DNA of 64,000 bases from Aestuariirhabdus litorea (GCF_003864255.1 NZ_QWEZ01000002.1:1362535-1426534), one strand, 5' to 3'; counted from the stretch's first letter, positions 8,728 to 21,095 are shown. Numbers and translations: made by a program. Notes: a model not told the origin generated them from the letters alone.

Positions 8728-8761
8728 AAGCCAAAACTGCGTATAATTGCGGGTTTGGCTT
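8728..8761 (+). promoter_or_regulatory. ndk promoter with flanking inverted repeat
   Basis: A perfect -10 hexamer TATAAT lies at 8742-8747; the -35 is weak. AAGCCAAA (8728-8735) and TTTGGCTT (8754-8761) form an 8-bp inverted repeat placed around the -10, and T residues follow the right arm. It could be an operator over the ndk promoter or a terminator for read-through from isc. Confidence 0.45.
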
Positions 8762-8805
8762 TTCTGCTATTTGTTTAATCATTTTTCTTTTATGGAGCCC
8801 GATTC

Positions 8806-9237
8806 ATGGCCGTTGAACGTACCCTTTCCATTATCAAGCCCGATGCTGTTGCCAAGAACGTGATTGGCAAGATCTACAGCCGTTTTGAGTCCAACGGGCT
8901 GAAGGTGGTTGGTGCCAAGATGCTGCACCTTTCCCAGGAGCTGGCGGAAGGTTTCTACGCTGAGCACAAAGAGCGTCCCTTCTTTGGTGACCTGGTTGCC
9001 TTCATGACCTCCGGTCCCGTGGTGGTCTCTGTCCTCGAGGGTGAGAACGCCGTGGCCGCGCACCGCGACCTGATGGGCGCCACCAACCCCAAGGAAGCCG
9101 CCGCCGGTACCATCCGTGCTGACTTCGCCGAGTCCATCGACGAAAACGCCGTTCACGGTTCCGACTCCGCTGCTTCTGCAGCCCGTGAAATCTCCTACTT
9201 CTTCAAAGACGAAGAGGTTTGCCCGCGCACTCGCTAA
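8806..9237 (+). CDS. ndk: Nucleoside diphosphate kinase
   Basis: 143 aa, standard length. The N-terminal [18 protein letters not shown] and the active-site [16 protein letters not shown] with phospho-accepting His117 are intact. It transfers the gamma phosphate from ATP to other NDPs and dNDPs. The order iscX-ndk-rlmN is the conserved pseudomonad-like order. It has its own promoter signal at about 8742. Confidence 0.97.
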   Translation: MAVERTLSIIKPDAVAKNVIGKIYSRFESNGLKVVGAKMLHLSQELAEGFYAEHKERPFFGDLVAFMTSGPVVVSVLEGENAVAAHRDLMGATNPKEAAAGTIRADFAESIDENAVHGSDSAASAAREISYFFKDEEVCPRTR

Positions 9238-9272
9238 GCGAGCGCAGGCTCGATACCCCGGTGGTGAATTCC

Positions 9273-10412
9273 ATGTCTGAGACGCTTCAAAAAACCAACC
9301 TGCTGGGCCTGACCCGGGAGAAGATGGAAGCTTTTTTCCTCTCTATTGGTGAAAAGAAGTTTCGCTCCGAACAGGTGATGAAATGGATTCACCACCATCG
9401 TATCGATGATTTCGAGAAGATGACCAACCTCGGGAAATCCCTGCGTGAAAAACTGGCCCGGGTGGCAGAGATTCGCGCTCCCGAGGTGGTGTCGGAGAAC
9501 ATCTCCGGCGATGGCACCCGCAAGTGGGTGGTACGGGTCACCAGCGGAAGCTGTGTGGAGACCGTTTTTATTCCCGAGGATGGACGCGGTACCCTCTGCG
9601 TCTCCTCCCAGGCAGGCTGCGCTCTCGATTGCAGTTTCTGCTCAACCGGCAAGCAGGGGTTTGACTCTGACCTCACGGCGGCCGAGATCATAGGGCAGGT
9701 GTGGATTGCCGCCTGCTCGCTCAACAATGAGCCGGCCAAGGTCGGTCGCTCCATCACCAATGTGGTGATGATGGGGATGGGTGAGCCGCTGCTCAATTTT
9801 GATAATGTGGTCGATGCAATGACCCTGATGATGGATGATCTGGGTTACGGCATCTCCAAGCGACGGGTGACCCTGAGTACCTCCGGAGTGGTGCCGGCGC
9901 TCAAGCGCCTGTCGGAAGTAACCGATGTCTCCCTGGCGCTGTCACTGCATGCCCCCAACAACGCCCTGCGCGACCAGCTGGTGCCGCTCAACAAGAAGTA
10001 TCCACTGGAGGTGTTGTTGCCCGCCTGCGTGGGTTACATCCAGGGGCTGAGTGACAAGAGTCGACGTATTACCATCGAGTACACCCTTATCGACGGCGTA
10101 AATGATCGGTCTGAACACGCTGCCGAGTTGATCGAGCTGCTGCGGGGGATTCCCTGCAAGATCAACCTGATACCGTTTAACCCCTTTTCTCTGTCAAACT
10201 ACCGCAGGCCGAGCAACAATAGCCTGCACCGGTTCCAGCGTCAGTTGCAGGAGGCGGGTTACAACACCACCATCCGCAAAACCCGGGGTGACGATATTGA
10301 GGCGGCTTGTGGCCAGTTGGCCGGAGAGGTTCAGGATCGCACCCGACGTAGTGCACGCTATCAACAGAGCAGGGTGGAACCCGATAACCTGATTACAGTC
10401 AGATCCGTATAA
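9273..10412 (+). CDS. rlmN: 23S rRNA A2503 / tRNA A37 C2-methyltransferase RlmN
   Basis: 379 aa from the ATG at 9273. An upstream in-frame start at 9219 would overlap the end of ndk and adds residues not seen in the family, so I reject it. The radical SAM motif CALDCSFC (Cys116, Cys120, Cys123) binds a [4Fe-4S] cluster. Other blocks include [13 protein letters not shown] and [10 protein letters not shown]. It methylates C2 of A2503 in 23S rRNA and A37 in some tRNAs by radical chemistry, so it depends on the Isc system encoded upstream. Confidence 0.96.
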   Translation: MSETLQKTNLLGLTREKMEAFFLSIGEKKFRSEQVMKWIHHHRIDDFEKMTNLGKSLREKLARVAEIRAPEVVSENISGDGTRKWVVRVTSGSCVETVFIPEDGRGTLCVSSQAGCALDCSFCSTGKQGFDSDLTAAEIIGQVWIAACSLNNEPAKVGRSITNVVMMGMGEPLLNFDNVVDAMTLMMDDLGYGISKRRVTLSTSGVVPALKRLSEVTDVSLALSLHAPNNALRDQLVPLNKKYPLEVLLPACVGYIQGLSDKSRRITIEYTLIDGVNDRSEHAAELIELLRGIPCKINLIPFNPFSLSNYRRPSNNSLHRFQRQLQEAGYNTTIRKTRGDDIEAACGQLAGEVQDRTRRSARYQQSRVEPDNLITVRSV

Positions 10413-10449
10413 TAATGAGAACCATAAACGTAAGCGGGGGAGTTTACGA

Positions 10450-11214
10450 ATGAGATCGAATCTGGCAGCGCTGGCTGTGCTGGTGCTACTGGGTGGCTGC
10501 GTTACCCATGAGTATGGATACACGCCGGGTCGAGATGCTGACCCCGAAAAGGAGTTGGCGGATAACATTCGCCTCGCCAAAGCCTATATCCAGGAAGGTT
10601 ATACAGTCCGCGCCATTGAGCCCCTTAATCGTGCCCTGGAGCTGGACAGACGTTCGGCGGAGGCCTATTCGGTACTGGCCATTGTCTACCAGATTGAGGG
10701 AGACCATGAGCAGGCCCGCTACAATTATGAGCGCGCGCTCTCCATCAACTCCAACGCTTCCGATATCCAGCACAACTTTGGTTCTTTTCTCTATCGCCAG
10801 CAGCAGTACAAGGAGGCGATCAGCCACCTGCTGGTCGCGGCGGAGAACATTCGCTACACACGACGCAGTATCAGCTTCCAGGTGCTGGGTCTTTGTGAGT
10901 TGAAACTGGGCAATGAGCAGAAGGCGGAGGAGTATTTTCTGCGCGCCGTCCGCCTCGAACGCGGCCTGCCGGTTGCCAGCCTTGAACTCGCCGAACTCTA
11001 TTACAACCAGCGTCGCTATAACGAAGCCCTCGGAAGCTACGAGCGCTTCCTTGAGTTTGCAGCGCAAACCTCGCGCTCGTTGCTGCTCGGTATTCGGCTA
11101 GCCCGGGTGTTTTCAGACAAGGATCGTGAGGCCAGCTATGCCCTGCAGCTTGGCCGCTTCTTCCCCGGCTCCGAAGAGCTGGCGCAGTACGAGGAGATGA
11201 AGGCCAATGACTGA
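10450..11214 (+). CDS. pilW: Type IV pilus biogenesis/stability lipoprotein PilW (PilF)
   Basis: 254 aa. A lipoprotein signal peptide ends in the lipobox LLGGC, so the mature protein should be anchored to the outer membrane. The rest is made of tetratricopeptide repeats, for example AIEPLNRALELDRRSAEAYSV-type units, typical of the pilotin that helps PilQ secretin assembly. The position between rlmN and rodZ is the conserved PilW/PilF position. Its last 8 bases overlap the start of rodZ, suggesting coupled translation. Confidence 0.92.
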   Translation: MRSNLAALAVLVLLGGCVTHEYGYTPGRDADPEKELADNIRLAKAYIQEGYTVRAIEPLNRALELDRRSAEAYSVLAIVYQIEGDHEQARYNYERALSINSNASDIQHNFGSFLYRQQQYKEAISHLLVAAENIRYTRRSISFQVLGLCELKLGNEQKAEEYFLRAVRLERGLPVASLELAELYYNQRRYNEALGSYERFLEFAAQTSRSLLLGIRLARVFSDKDREASYALQLGRFFPGSEELAQYEEMKAND

Positions 11215-12214
11215 CGAATCGCTGAAAGATGACTCCGTGGACGAGTCGGTAGATGCCGCATCCGAGGTCATAGGACCTACACCGGGCGATCTTTTGGTGG
11301 CAGCCCGCGAAAAGCTTGGACTCACCGAAGAGATGGTTGCAGATCGGCTGAAAGTGACAGTTGATTATGTCAGGGCGTTGGATAGCTGCGCCTATGATCG
11401 CCTGCCGGGCCTCACCTTTACCCGTGGCTATATCCGCGGCTATGCCCATCTGGTCGAACTGGACCCGGCAGAGATGATTCGCCAGTTTGACGCGTTTGTC
11501 GGCGAGCAAACTCCCAGTTATAACAGTGCGACGGTGCCGCTGCGGCCCATCAAGCCTCCCACCTCTTCCGGACTGCGCTGGATCTCCTGGCTGCTGTTTG
11601 CGGCGCTGGTGCTGGCTTCAATCTACTGGTGGCAATCCCAGCAGGGCCCGCAGACGGCGGAGGTGAGTGAGCCAGGGTCGGTGGTGATCGCCACTGAAAC
11701 CCTCACGCCAGCCGCCGTTGAGGTAGTGAGCGAGCGGGTGGAGATCATAGAGCTGGCGAACACGGAGCCGGTGGCTGAGCAGCCGCCGCTTCCCCTTACG
11801 CAAGACCCGGTCTTGTCCCTCGAGGTCGTGGAAGAGAGCGAAGTGATTGTGGTTGACCCGTTGGAGACGGCCGTCCTGGTGACCGGGGAGGGCCAACCGT
11901 CGGAGGGGGGTGAGCCTGTCACCCTGGAAGAGGCCTCGGCGGCGGTAGCCGGCAGCGAAGCTGCGACGGGAACACTGCTTGCTATCGACTTCAATGCAGA
12001 GTGTTGGGTTGAGGTACGGGGTGAGAGCGGCACCGTGATGGTCGCCTCCCTGCGCAGTAGCGACTCACCTGTTTCTATTCGCGTGAATGAGCCGGTTCGC
12101 ATTCTTTTGGGCAATGTGGATGCGGTAGCGCGCTTTGAATATGACGGTGCTCCGGTCCCGCTGTCTGATTATACCCGTGGAAATATTGCCAATCTGAGGC
12201 TGGGTAGCGAGTAG
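11207..12214 (+). CDS. rodZ: Cell-shape protein RodZ
   Basis: 335 aa. A cytoplasmic helix-turn-helix domain at about residues 25-95 ([33 protein letters not shown]) is followed by one membrane segment near 123-142. A variable Val/Glu-rich linker leads to a periplasmic DUF4115 domain near the end ([17 protein letters not shown]). RodZ links MreB filaments to the cell-wall elongation machinery. It overlaps pilW by 8 bases and is 4 bases from ispG. Confidence 0.94.
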   Translation: MTDESLKDDSVDESVDAASEVIGPTPGDLLVAAREKLGLTEEMVADRLKVTVDYVRALDSCAYDRLPGLTFTRGYIRGYAHLVELDPAEMIRQFDAFVGEQTPSYNSATVPLRPIKPPTSSGLRWISWLLFAALVLASIYWWQSQQGPQTAEVSEPGSVVIATETLTPAAVEVVSERVEIIELANTEPVAEQPPLPLTQDPVLSLEVVEESEVIVVDPLETAVLVTGEGQPSEGGEPVTLEEASAAVAGSEAATGTLLAIDFNAECWVEVRGESGTVMVASLRSSDSPVSIRVNEPVRILLGNVDAVARFEYDGAPVPLSDYTRGNIANLRLGSE

Positions 12215-12218
12215 TTGT

Positions 12219-13331
12219 ATGCACAGTGAATCCCCGATTAAGCGACGCCTGTCGCGCAAGATCTTCGTCGGTAAGGTCCCTGTAGGGGGCGATGCACCGA
12301 TTTCGGTGCAGAGTATGACCAATACCGAAACCTGCGACGTAGAGGCTACCGTAGGCCAGATCCTGCAGCTGCAGGAAGCTGGCGCTGATATCGTACGTGT
12401 GTCGGTGCCTTCCATGGAGGCGGCTGAGGCGTTCGGCCGGATTCGCCAGCGGGTCGAGGTACCCCTGGTGGCTGATATCCATTTCGATTACCAGATCGCC
12501 CTCAAGGTCGCTGAGTACGGTGTTGACTGCCTGCGCATCAACCCCGGCAATATCGGCCGCGAGGACCGCGTGCGAGCGGTGGTGGAAAGCGCGCGGGACA
12601 AGGGGATTCCGATCCGTATCGGGGTCAACGCCGGTTCCCTGGAGAAAGACCTGCAGAAAAAATATGGCGAGCCCACCCCGGCGGCAATGGTGGAATCAGC
12701 CCTGCGCCACATCGATATCCTTGACCGCCTGAACTACCCGGACTTCAAGGTGAGCCTCAAGGCTTCCGATGTGTTCATGACGGTTGCCGCCTATCGCCAG
12801 CTGGCCGGCCAGATCGAGCAGCCGCTGCACCTGGGGATCACTGAGGCAGGTGGGTTGCGCTCGGGGACGGTTAAATCGGCCGTGGGGCTGGGTATGCTGC
12901 TGATGGACGGTATCGGAGACACCCTGCGGGTGTCTCTGGCGGCGGATCCGGTTGAAGAGGTCAAGGTGGGTTTTGATATCCTCAAGAGCCTCAAGCTGCG
13001 CTCGCGGGGGATCAACTTTATCGCCTGTCCCAGCTGTTCACGGCAGAACTTCGATGTGGTCAAGACCATGAACGAGTTGGAGATGCGGCTGGAAGATGTC
13101 CGCGTGCCGCTGGATGTGGCGGTGATCGGTTGTGTGGTCAACGGTCCTGGTGAAGCGCGCGAAGTGGATGTGGGGTTGGCCGGCGGTACACCCAATAACC
13201 TGGTGTATGTCTCCGGCAAGCCCGAGTACAAGTTCAAAAATGAAACCCTGGTGGATGACCTCGAGCGCACCATCCGGGAGAAGGTAAAGCAAAAAGAGCA
13301 GGAGGCGGCGTCCGTTATTGCCAAGGGCTGA
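12219..13331 (+). CDS. ispG: 4-hydroxy-3-methylbut-2-enyl diphosphate synthase (flavodoxin) IspG
   Basis: 370 aa. The enzyme reduces MEcPP to HMBPP in the MEP isoprenoid pathway and carries a [4Fe-4S] cluster. The cluster ligands are visible in [11 protein letters not shown] and [18 protein letters not shown]. The N-terminal TIM-barrel block [18 protein letters not shown] is typical. It follows rodZ after 4 bp. A hairpin with a T-run lies between it and hisS. Confidence 0.96.
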   Translation: MHSESPIKRRLSRKIFVGKVPVGGDAPISVQSMTNTETCDVEATVGQILQLQEAGADIVRVSVPSMEAAEAFGRIRQRVEVPLVADIHFDYQIALKVAEYGVDCLRINPGNIGREDRVRAVVESARDKGIPIRIGVNAGSLEKDLQKKYGEPTPAAMVESALRHIDILDRLNYPDFKVSLKASDVFMTVAAYRQLAGQIEQPLHLGITEAGGLRSGTVKSAVGLGMLLMDGIGDTLRVSLAADPVEEVKVGFDILKSLKLRSRGINFIACPSCSRQNFDVVKTMNELEMRLEDVRVPLDVAVIGCVVNGPGEAREVDVGLAGGTPNNLVYVSGKPEYKFKNETLVDDLERTIREKVKQKEQEAASVIAKG

Positions 13332-13360
13332 CAGAGTCGTCTTTTGTGGGTGTTGAACTC

Positions 13361-13385
13361 AGGTGAGCATTGCTCGCCTATTTTT
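13361..13385 (+). terminator. Intrinsic terminator or attenuator between ispG and hisS
   Basis: AGGTGAGC and GCTCGCCT form an 8-bp stem (one G-T pair) with an ATT loop, followed by A and five T residues. It is a well-formed intrinsic terminator located 16 bp before the hisS start. Confidence 0.68.
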
Positions 13386-13400
13386 AGGTTGGGGAAAACT

Positions 13401-14681
<1,281 letters not shown>

Positions 14682-14717
14682 GCCGGCTGCCCCAAGGCCG
14701 AGTAACAGGAGCCGAGA

Positions 14718-15389
14718 GTGGATATTTACCGTACCGAAGAAGAGCAGATTGCGGCGATCAAGAACTGGTGGAAAGCCAATGGAACCGCCATTTTGCTGGG
14801 GCTGGCCATCGCCCTGGCGGGTGTGTTTGGTTATCAGGCCTGGGATCGTAGCCAGCAGCAGAGTGCGGCCGCCGCCTCGGCGCTGTACCAGGAGTTGGCT
14901 GCGTTGATGGTGAATAGCCAGCAGCCATTGAGTGAGCAGCAGCAGAGTACCCTGTCGCATCTGGTCAGCAGCCTCAAGCAGGAGCATGCCGGCACCGGTT
15001 ATGCGGCAATGGCGGCCCTGCTGCAGGCGCGCCAGGCGGTGGAAAAGGGGGATCTGGCCGCCGCGCGTAGCGAGCTGCTGTGGGCTCTGGAGCAGAACCT
15101 GGACGCCAACCTGGAGGCGATTGTACGCCTGCGCCTGGCCCGCGCCACCTTTGAAGGCAGTGCGGAAACCGCCCGCCAGGCCCTGGCCCTGATCGACGGT
15201 GTCGAGGCCGCTGGCTTTACCGCCTCCTACGAAGCGGTAAAAGGTGATCTCTACCTGGCCCTTGAACAGCCGGAGGCGGCTCGTGCTGCCTACCAGAAGG
15301 CGCTGGATGCGGCGCGTGCCAACGGGCAGAACCTGCCGCTGGTGCAGCTGAAGCTGGATGATCTTGCCGTTGCGCAGGAAGGTGCCTAA
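14718..15389 (+). CDS. yfgM: YfgM-type inner membrane TPR protein (ancillary SecYEG subunit)
   Basis: 223 aa. The short cytoplasmic N-terminus DIYRTEEEQIAAIKNWWK precedes a single membrane helix at about residues 22-40, then an Ala/Glu/Leu-rich tetratricopeptide region in the periplasm. In E. coli YfgM associates with SecYEG and PpiD and helps hand over periplasmic clients. The gene order hisS-yfgM-bamB-der is conserved. The start is GTG. The stop is directly followed by the GTG of bamB. Confidence 0.9.
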   Translation: MDIYRTEEEQIAAIKNWWKANGTAILLGLAIALAGVFGYQAWDRSQQQSAAAASALYQELAALMVNSQQPLSEQQQSTLSHLVSSLKQEHAGTGYAAMAALLQARQAVEKGDLAAARSELLWALEQNLDANLEAIVRLRLARATFEGSAETARQALALIDGVEAAGFTASYEAVKGDLYLALEQPEAARAAYQKALDAARANGQNLPLVQLKLDDLAVAQEGA

Positions 15390-16544
15390 GTGAACTGGTT
15401 GCCGTTGCGAAAGGGGGTCTGCGCACTGTTGTCGGCCCTTATCCTTGCTGGTTGCAGCTCCAAGGGTGAAGAGGAAGAGGTCGAAGCCAAGCCGTTGGTG
15501 AGCTTTGATGCCAGTGCCGAGCTGACCACTCTGTGGAGTGCCAGTGTGGGCAATGGCGCCGATGACAAATACGTCCGTTTGCAACCGGCCCTCTATCTTG
15601 ATGAACTCTTTGTGGCCGATGCCCGTGGAGTAGTGGCTGCCTTTGACCAGCAAAGCGGCAAGCGCCTGTGGCGGGTGGAGCTCGATCTACCGGTCAGCAG
15701 TGGTGTGTACGCCGGCTTTGGTATTGTTGTATTGGGGACCGAAGGGGGCGAAGTGGTGGCCCTCAACGCCGAGGATGGTTCAGAGCGGTGGCGCACGCGG
15801 GTAACCAGTGAGGTGCTGTCGGTGGCCGACAGCAATGGCGATGTGGTGGTGATCCGTACCATCGACGAGAAGCTGGCGGGGCTGGATAACCTGAGCGGTG
15901 AACGTCGCTGGATCTTTGAGAGTGCCCAGCCGGTCCTCTCCCTGCGCGGGACCGGAGATCCTGTTATTGAGGATGATCGGGTCTACGTCGGCTTTGGTAA
16001 TGGTTCAATCAAGTCGCTCTCCACCCGAAATGGGGTGTTGCGTTGGGAGCAGGCAGTAGCCGAGGCGGAGGGCCGTACCGAGCTGGAGCGGATGATTGAT
16101 GTGGATGCCGCACCCCTGGTGGAAAATGGCACCGTGTACGTCGTCAGCTACCAGGGTAATGTGATTGCGCTGGATGCGGTGCGAGGCAATCTGGTATGGC
16201 AGCGAAAAGCCTCCAGTTATGAGAGCCTGGCCATGGGCTTTGGCTATCTCTACATGGCCGATGAGCAGGGCTTCCTGTCGGCACTGGACAAGAACAGCAA
16301 TGCCATTGTATGGCAGCAAAAAGAGCTGGAGCATCGCCAGCTGGGAACACCGGTGGTGGTGAGCAGCTATGTGGCAGTGGCCGATTACGACGGCTATGTT
16401 CACTTTCTGTCGCAGATCGATGGCAGCTTTGTGGCCCGCACCCGCATCGACAGTGAGGGCATTCGTGGACGCATGGTAGCCCTGGGGGGCACCCTGTACG
16501 CCTATGGAAACAGCGGCAAGCTGGTAGCGATCAAGGTCCAGTAG
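15390..16544 (+). CDS. bamB: Outer membrane assembly lipoprotein BamB
   Basis: 384 aa. A signal peptide with lipobox LAGC (Cys22) precedes an eight-bladed PQQ-like beta-propeller, seen as repeats such as LYLDELFVADARGVVAAFDQ and VYVVSYQGNVIALDAVRGNL. BamB is a subunit of the BAM complex that folds beta-barrel proteins into the outer membrane. The start GTG abuts the yfgM stop. A long hairpin terminator follows. Confidence 0.95.
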   Translation: MNWLPLRKGVCALLSALILAGCSSKGEEEEVEAKPLVSFDASAELTTLWSASVGNGADDKYVRLQPALYLDELFVADARGVVAAFDQQSGKRLWRVELDLPVSSGVYAGFGIVVLGTEGGEVVALNAEDGSERWRTRVTSEVLSVADSNGDVVVIRTIDEKLAGLDNLSGERRWIFESAQPVLSLRGTGDPVIEDDRVYVGFGNGSIKSLSTRNGVLRWEQAVAEAEGRTELERMIDVDAAPLVENGTVYVVSYQGNVIALDAVRGNLVWQRKASSYESLAMGFGYLYMADEQGFLSALDKNSNAIVWQQKELEHRQLGTPVVVSSYVAVADYDGYVHFLSQIDGSFVARTRIDSEGIRGRMVALGGTLYAYGNSGKLVAIKVQ

Positions 16545-16565
16545 GGCCTGTCGCTTTAGGATACT

Positions 16566-16597
16566 AAACGGCTGCCCGCCTGTGCGGGTGGCCGTTT
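16566..16597 (+). terminator. Strong hairpin after bamB
   Basis: A 14-bp stem, AAACGGC-TGCCCGC against GCGGGTG-GCCGTTT, has two G-T pairs and a 4-base loop. It ends in TTT. It closes the hisS-yfgM-bamB unit before der. Confidence 0.72.
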
Positions 16598-16674
16598 GTG
16601 CTATATAGAATCGTTTGCGCCCTGAGGCGCAGGGGCGTGTACACTGGGTGACACGCATCAAACAGGAAAGATTT

Positions 16675-18087
16675 ATGGTACCGGTTATCGCCCTTGTGGG
16701 GCGTCCCAATGTGGGAAAATCAACCCTCTTCAACCGCCTGACGCGTACCCGTGATGCCCTGGTGGCAGACTTCGCGGGACTCACCCGTGACCGCAAATAT
16801 GGCGAAGGCCGAATGGGGGAGCGTCCCTTTATTGTCATCGATACCGGTGGTATCAGCGGCGATGAAACCGGTATCGACACGGTGATGGCCGAGCAGTCCC
16901 TGCTGGCGATCGAAGAGGCCGATGTGGTGCTCTTTATGGTGGATGGTCGCGACGGTCGTACCGCCTCAGAGGAGATGATCGCCCAGCACCTGCGTACCCG
17001 GCAGAAGAAGAGTTACCTGGTGGTGAACAAGATCGACTCGGTCGATGCCGACAGTGCGGCCAGTGATTTCTACGCGCTGGGGATGGAGCACCTGTACATG
17101 ATTGCCGCCGCCCACGGGCGTGGGGTAAAGCAGATGGTCGACGAGGTGCTGGCCGGCTTTCCGCTGGCGGAGGAGGCCAGCGAGGAGGCGGTCGATGGTG
17201 GCATCAAGATCGGTATCGTGGGACGCCCCAATGTGGGCAAATCCACCCTGGTCAACCGGCTGCTGGGGGAGGAGCGGGTGGTGGTTTATGACCACGCCGG
17301 CACCACCCGCGATAGTATCTATATCCCCTATACCCGCCATGACAAGCCCTACACCCTGATCGATACCGCCGGGGTGCGCAAGCGCGGTCGCATCAACGAG
17401 TCGGTTGAGAAGTTTTCGGTCATCAAGACCCTGCAGGCGATCCAGGATGCCAACGTGGTGGTGCTGGTGCTCGATGCCCGTGAGGGGCTGGTGGACCAGG
17501 ATATGCACCTGCTGGGCTTCATCATCGAGACCGGTCGAGCGCTGGTGATCGCCTTCAACAAGTGGGACGGCATGAGCCAGGATGAAAAGCGGGAGATCAA
17601 GGAGACCCTCGAGCGACGCCTGGTGTTTGCGGACTTCGCCCGCATCCACTTTATCTCCGCGCTTCACGGCACCGGCGTCGGGCACCTTTACGAGTCGATC
17701 GAAGAGGCCTACGAGTGCGCCACCCAGCGCTGGAGTGCCAGTCGCCTCACCCAGTTGCTGGAGGATGCGGTCTCCGACCACCAGCCCCCGCTGGTGCGCG
17801 GGCGCCGCATCAAGCTGCGCTATGCCCACATGGGGGGCAGCAACCCGCCGATCATCGTCATCCACGGTAACCAGACCGAGGAGGTTCCCAACGCCTACAA
17901 GCGCTACCTGGAAAACACCTTCAGGCGTGTATTGAAACTGGTGGGCACCCCCATGCGCTTTGAGTTCCGCACCGGCGATAACCCCTTCGAGGGGCGCAAG
18001 AACAAACTGACCCAGCGCCAGATCAGCAAGAAGAAGCGCCTGATGGAACACATCAAGAAGGCGGATAAGAAGCGCAAGAAAAAGTAG
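16675..18087 (+). CDS. der: Ribosome-associated GTPase Der (EngA)
   Basis: 470 aa. It has two tandem G domains, each with a GRPNVGKS P-loop (residues 9-16 and 183-190), G3 motifs DTGG and DTAG, and NKxD motifs (NKID and NKWD). A KH-like C-terminal domain and a lysine-rich tail follow. Der is essential for 50S subunit maturation. I chose the ATG at 16675 because an AGGAAAG site lies just upstream and [12 protein letters not shown] is the family start. It converges with xseA with a 2-bp gap. Confidence 0.97.
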   Translation: MVPVIALVGRPNVGKSTLFNRLTRTRDALVADFAGLTRDRKYGEGRMGERPFIVIDTGGISGDETGIDTVMAEQSLLAIEEADVVLFMVDGRDGRTASEEMIAQHLRTRQKKSYLVVNKIDSVDADSAASDFYALGMEHLYMIAAAHGRGVKQMVDEVLAGFPLAEEASEEAVDGGIKIGIVGRPNVGKSTLVNRLLGEERVVVYDHAGTTRDSIYIPYTRHDKPYTLIDTAGVRKRGRINESVEKFSVIKTLQAIQDANVVVLVLDAREGLVDQDMHLLGFIIETGRALVIAFNKWDGMSQDEKREIKETLERRLVFADFARIHFISALHGTGVGHLYESIEEAYECATQRWSASRLTQLLEDAVSDHQPPLVRGRRIKLRYAHMGGSNPPIIVIHGNQTEEVPNAYKRYLENTFRRVLKLVGTPMRFEFRTGDNPFEGRKNKLTQRQISKKKRLMEHIKKADKKRKKK

Positions 18088-18089
18088 GC

Positions 18090-19436
18090 TTAGGGCTTTC
18101 GGGTCTCCAGTACCTCGCTGATAACCGAGCCGGCCCCGAGTCGGCTCTGGATGCGTTGCCCCACCGCCAGCTCGTCACTGCGGCGGATCACTTGCTGCCC
18201 GTCCTCGCTCAGGGTGATGGAGTATCCCCGCGCTAAAGTAGCCAGCGGGGAGAGGGTCTCCAGTTGGCCCACGGCGCTGGCCAGGGCGGTCTGGCGCTGG
18301 CGCAGCTGGTGCGTGAAGGCCCGCTGCAGTCCCTTATAGAGACTCAGGCAGTATTGCTGGTGCCCCTCGATGCGGGCGCCGGGCTGTTGTTGCTGCAGAC
18401 GCCGTTGCAGATAGCGGTACTGCTGCTCGCAACCATCGATTCCCCGTGCCACCGCCCGCCTTAATCGGAGCTCCAGCTCGTCGAGCCGCTGGCTCTGCTC
18501 CTGCAGTTTTTGCCCCGGATGGCGCAACCGCTTGGCGGTGAGGGTCAGCTCCCGCTGGTGGTGGGCAAGGGTGCGGCGCATGGCGTCGTTCAGCAGTTGC
18601 TGGTAGCCCGAAAGTTGTGCCAGCAGCTCGGCCCTGTCCGGGCTGATCAGCTCCGCCGCTGCCGAGGGGGTGGCCGCCCGCTGGTCGGCCACCAGGTCGC
18701 TGATGGTGAAATCGGTTTCGTGGCCTACGGCGCTGACCACCGGGAGCGGACAGTCGAAGATCGCCCGCGCCACCGTCTCTTCGTTGAAGGGCCACAGATC
18801 CTCCAGGGAGCCGCCACCGCGGCCGAGGATAATCAGGTCGACGGGAAGTTGCCGGGCCAGTTGCAGGGCGCGCACGATCTGTGGCGCGGCCTCGCTGCCC
18901 TGTACCGCCACCGGCAGAACGCTGACCCGAATGGCGGGGAATCGGCGCCCCAGTACGCTGAGTATGTCGCGGATGGCGGCACCGGTGGGGGAGGTGATGA
19001 CCGCGATATGGCCGGGGAGTTCGGGCAGCGCTTGCTTGAATTGCGGGTCGAACAGCCCTTCGCTGGCGAGCTTGCGCTTAAGGGCTTCGAACGCTTGCTG
19101 CAGCGCGCCGGCGCCGGCCTGCTCCATATGGTCGGCGATCAGCTGGAAGTCGCCGCGCCCCTCATAGAGGCTGACCTTGCCCCGGATCGCCAGTTGCATC
19201 CCCTCCTGGGGCAGGAATCGGACCGCCTGGTTGCGATTGCGGAACATGGCGCAGCGGATCTGGGCCTGGCTGTCCTTGAGGGTGAAGTACCAGTGGCCCG
19301 AACTGGGGCGTGCAAGGTTGGAGATCTCACCCTCGACCCACACGGAGCCGAAGCTGACCTCCAGCAGGCGGCGGACGTTGCGGTTGAGATCGCTGACGCT
19401 GAGGCGGGCAGGGGGGCTGGATGGGGTCGTATGCAT
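18090..19436 (-). CDS. xseA: Exodeoxyribonuclease VII large subunit
   Basis: 448 aa. An N-terminal OB-fold ([24 protein letters not shown]) is followed by the catalytic domain ([66 protein letters not shown]) and a long coiled-coil C-terminal part. With XseB it degrades single-stranded DNA to acid-soluble oligonucleotides. xseB is not in this window. It is divergent from guaB, as in Pseudomonas. Confidence 0.96.
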   Translation of the reverse strand: MHTTPSSPPARLSVSDLNRNVRRLLEVSFGSVWVEGEISNLARPSSGHWYFTLKDSQAQIRCAMFRNRNQAVRFLPQEGMQLAIRGKVSLYEGRGDFQLIADHMEQAGAGALQQAFEALKRKLASEGLFDPQFKQALPELPGHIAVITSPTGAAIRDILSVLGRRFPAIRVSVLPVAVQGSEAAPQIVRALQLARQLPVDLIILGRGGGSLEDLWPFNEETVARAIFDCPLPVVSAVGHETDFTISDLVADQRAATPSAAAELISPDRAELLAQLSGYQQLLNDAMRRTLAHHQRELTLTAKRLRHPGQKLQEQSQRLDELELRLRRAVARGIDGCEQQYRYLQRRLQQQQPGARIEGHQQYCLSLYKGLQRAFTHQLRQRQTALASAVGQLETLSPLATLARGYSITLSEDGQQVIRRSDELAVGQRIQSRLGAGSVISEVLETRKP

Positions 19437-19528
19437 CCGCGCATCTTACCCGAGCCTCAGCTACTTTCCTATGCGGCGATGGGGTGGACAGAACCGGACT
19501 GGCCTGCCCCTGCGTAGAAATACCTATA

Positions 19529-19557
19529 TTGTGGGGGGTGTCGGCAGCCGCTATAAT
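19529..19557 (+). promoter_or_regulatory. guaBA promoter
   Basis: TTGTGG at 19529-19534 and a perfect TATAAT at 19552-19557 are 17 bp apart, followed by GGGAAAA. The guaB start is 50 bp downstream. Confidence 0.65.
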
Positions 19558-19606
19558 GGGAAAATTTTATTTCGCCCACCCTCCCACCACGGTTTCGGTA
19601 CTCGCT

Positions 19607-21076
19607 ATGCTACGTATTGCTCAAGAAGCGCTGACTTTTGATGATGTCCTGTTGTTACCCGGTTACTCCGAGGTTCTCCCCAAAGAGGTCTCACTGCGGT
19701 CCAATCTGACCCGCGAAATCACTCTCAATATCCCGGTTCTCTCTTCGGCGATGGATACCGTGACCGAAGCCCGCCTGGCGATTGCGATGGCCCAGGAGGG
19801 AGGGATCGGGGTTATCCACAAGAACATGACCATTGAGGAGCAGGCCCGCGAGGTGCGTGCCGTCAAGAAGTACGAGAGTGGCGTGGTCAAGGATCCTGTG
19901 ACCATCGAGTCCAGCGCTACGGTGCGCGAGTTGATCGAACTGACCCGCCTGCACAACTTCTCTGGTGTGCCGGTGATGGAGCGCGGACAGTTGGTGGGGA
20001 TCGTCACCAGTCGTGACGTCCGCTTTGTCGAGGATATGCGCAAAACCGTGGCCAGCATCATGACCCCCAAGGAGAAACTGGTCACGGTGATGGAGGGCGC
20101 CGACCAGGAGACCGTGCGTGCCCTGCTGCATAAACACCGCATCGAGAAGGTGCTGGTAGTGAACGACAAGTTCCAGCTCACCGGCATGATGACCGTCAAG
20201 GATATCCAGAAGGCGCAGGAGTACCCCAACGCCTGCAAGGACGACCAGGGTCGCCTGAGGGTCGCCGCTGCGGTGGGTACCGGCGCCGAAACCGGTGATC
20301 GCGTCAAGGCGCTGGTGGAGGCGGGAGTGGATGTGATCGTGGTGGATACCGCCCACGGTCACTCACGGGGCGTGATTGAGCGGGTGCGCTGGGTCAAGAG
20401 CCACTTCCCCCAGGTACAGGTGATCGGCGGTAACATCGCTACCGCTGCCGCTGCGGAAGCCCTGGCCGATGCCGGCGCTGACGCCGTCAAGGTGGGTATC
20501 GGTCCCGGCTCGATCTGCACCACCCGCATCGTCACCGGTATCGGTGTGCCCCAGATCAGCGCGGTAGCCAATGTGGCGGCTGTGATGCGCGAGCGTGGCA
20601 TTCCGGTGATCGCCGATGGTGGCATTCGTTTCTCCGGGGATATCGCCAAGGCGGTTGCCGCCGGTGCCAGTGTAGTGATGATGGGTAGCATGCTGGCCGG
20701 CACCGAAGAGGCGCCGGGCGAGGTGGAGCTCTACCAGGGGCGTAGCTACAAGTCCTATCGAGGCATGGGTTCCATGGGAGCCATGTCCCAGAGCGCGGGC
20801 TCCAGTGACCGCTACTTCCAGGATGCCAAGGAGGGGGTCGAGAAGCTGGTTCCCGAAGGTATCGAAGGTCGGGTGCCCTACAAGGGGCCAATGGCTGCCA
20901 TTGTCCACCAGATGATGGGCGGCTTGCGGGCAGCCATGGGCTACACCGGCTGCGCCAATATCGAGCAGATGCGTACCATTCCGGAGTTTGTGCGGGTGAC
21001 CTCAGCCGGTATGAATGAGAGTCATGTTCATGACGTAACCATCACCAAGGAAGCCCCGAACTACCGCGTCGGCTAA
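19607..21076 (+). CDS. guaB: IMP dehydrogenase
   Basis: 489 aa from the ATG at 19607; the frame is open further upstream to 19421 but that segment overlaps the promoter and xseA, and [21 protein letters not shown] is the family N-terminus. Two CBS domains are inserted at about residues 93-205. The catalytic loop [20 protein letters not shown] carries the active Cys. It oxidises IMP to XMP with NAD, the first committed step of GMP synthesis. It forms an operon with guaA, with a hairpin in between. Confidence 0.97.
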   Translation: MLRIAQEALTFDDVLLLPGYSEVLPKEVSLRSNLTREITLNIPVLSSAMDTVTEARLAIAMAQEGGIGVIHKNMTIEEQAREVRAVKKYESGVVKDPVTIESSATVRELIELTRLHNFSGVPVMERGQLVGIVTSRDVRFVEDMRKTVASIMTPKEKLVTVMEGADQETVRALLHKHRIEKVLVVNDKFQLTGMMTVKDIQKAQEYPNACKDDQGRLRVAAAVGTGAETGDRVKALVEAGVDVIVVDTAHGHSRGVIERVRWVKSHFPQVQVIGGNIATAAAAEALADAGADAVKVGIGPGSICTTRIVTGIGVPQISAVANVAAVMRERGIPVIADGGIRFSGDIAKAVAAGASVVMMGSMLAGTEEAPGEVELYQGRSYKSYRGMGSMGAMSQSAGSSDRYFQDAKEGVEKLVPEGIEGRVPYKGPMAAIVHQMMGGLRAAMGYTGCANIEQMRTIPEFVRVTSAGMNESHVHDVTITKEAPNYRVG

Positions 21077-21095
21077 GCCTGGGTTGCAAACCGCC

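Noticed and set aside
9219..9272. Upstream in-frame extension of rlmN
   Set aside because: It overlaps ndk by 19 bases and adds residues not found in RlmN; the ATG at 9273 gives the family N-terminus.
19421..19606. Upstream in-frame extension of guaB
   Set aside because: It would cover the TATAAT promoter and the xseA start; the family N-terminus begins at 19607.
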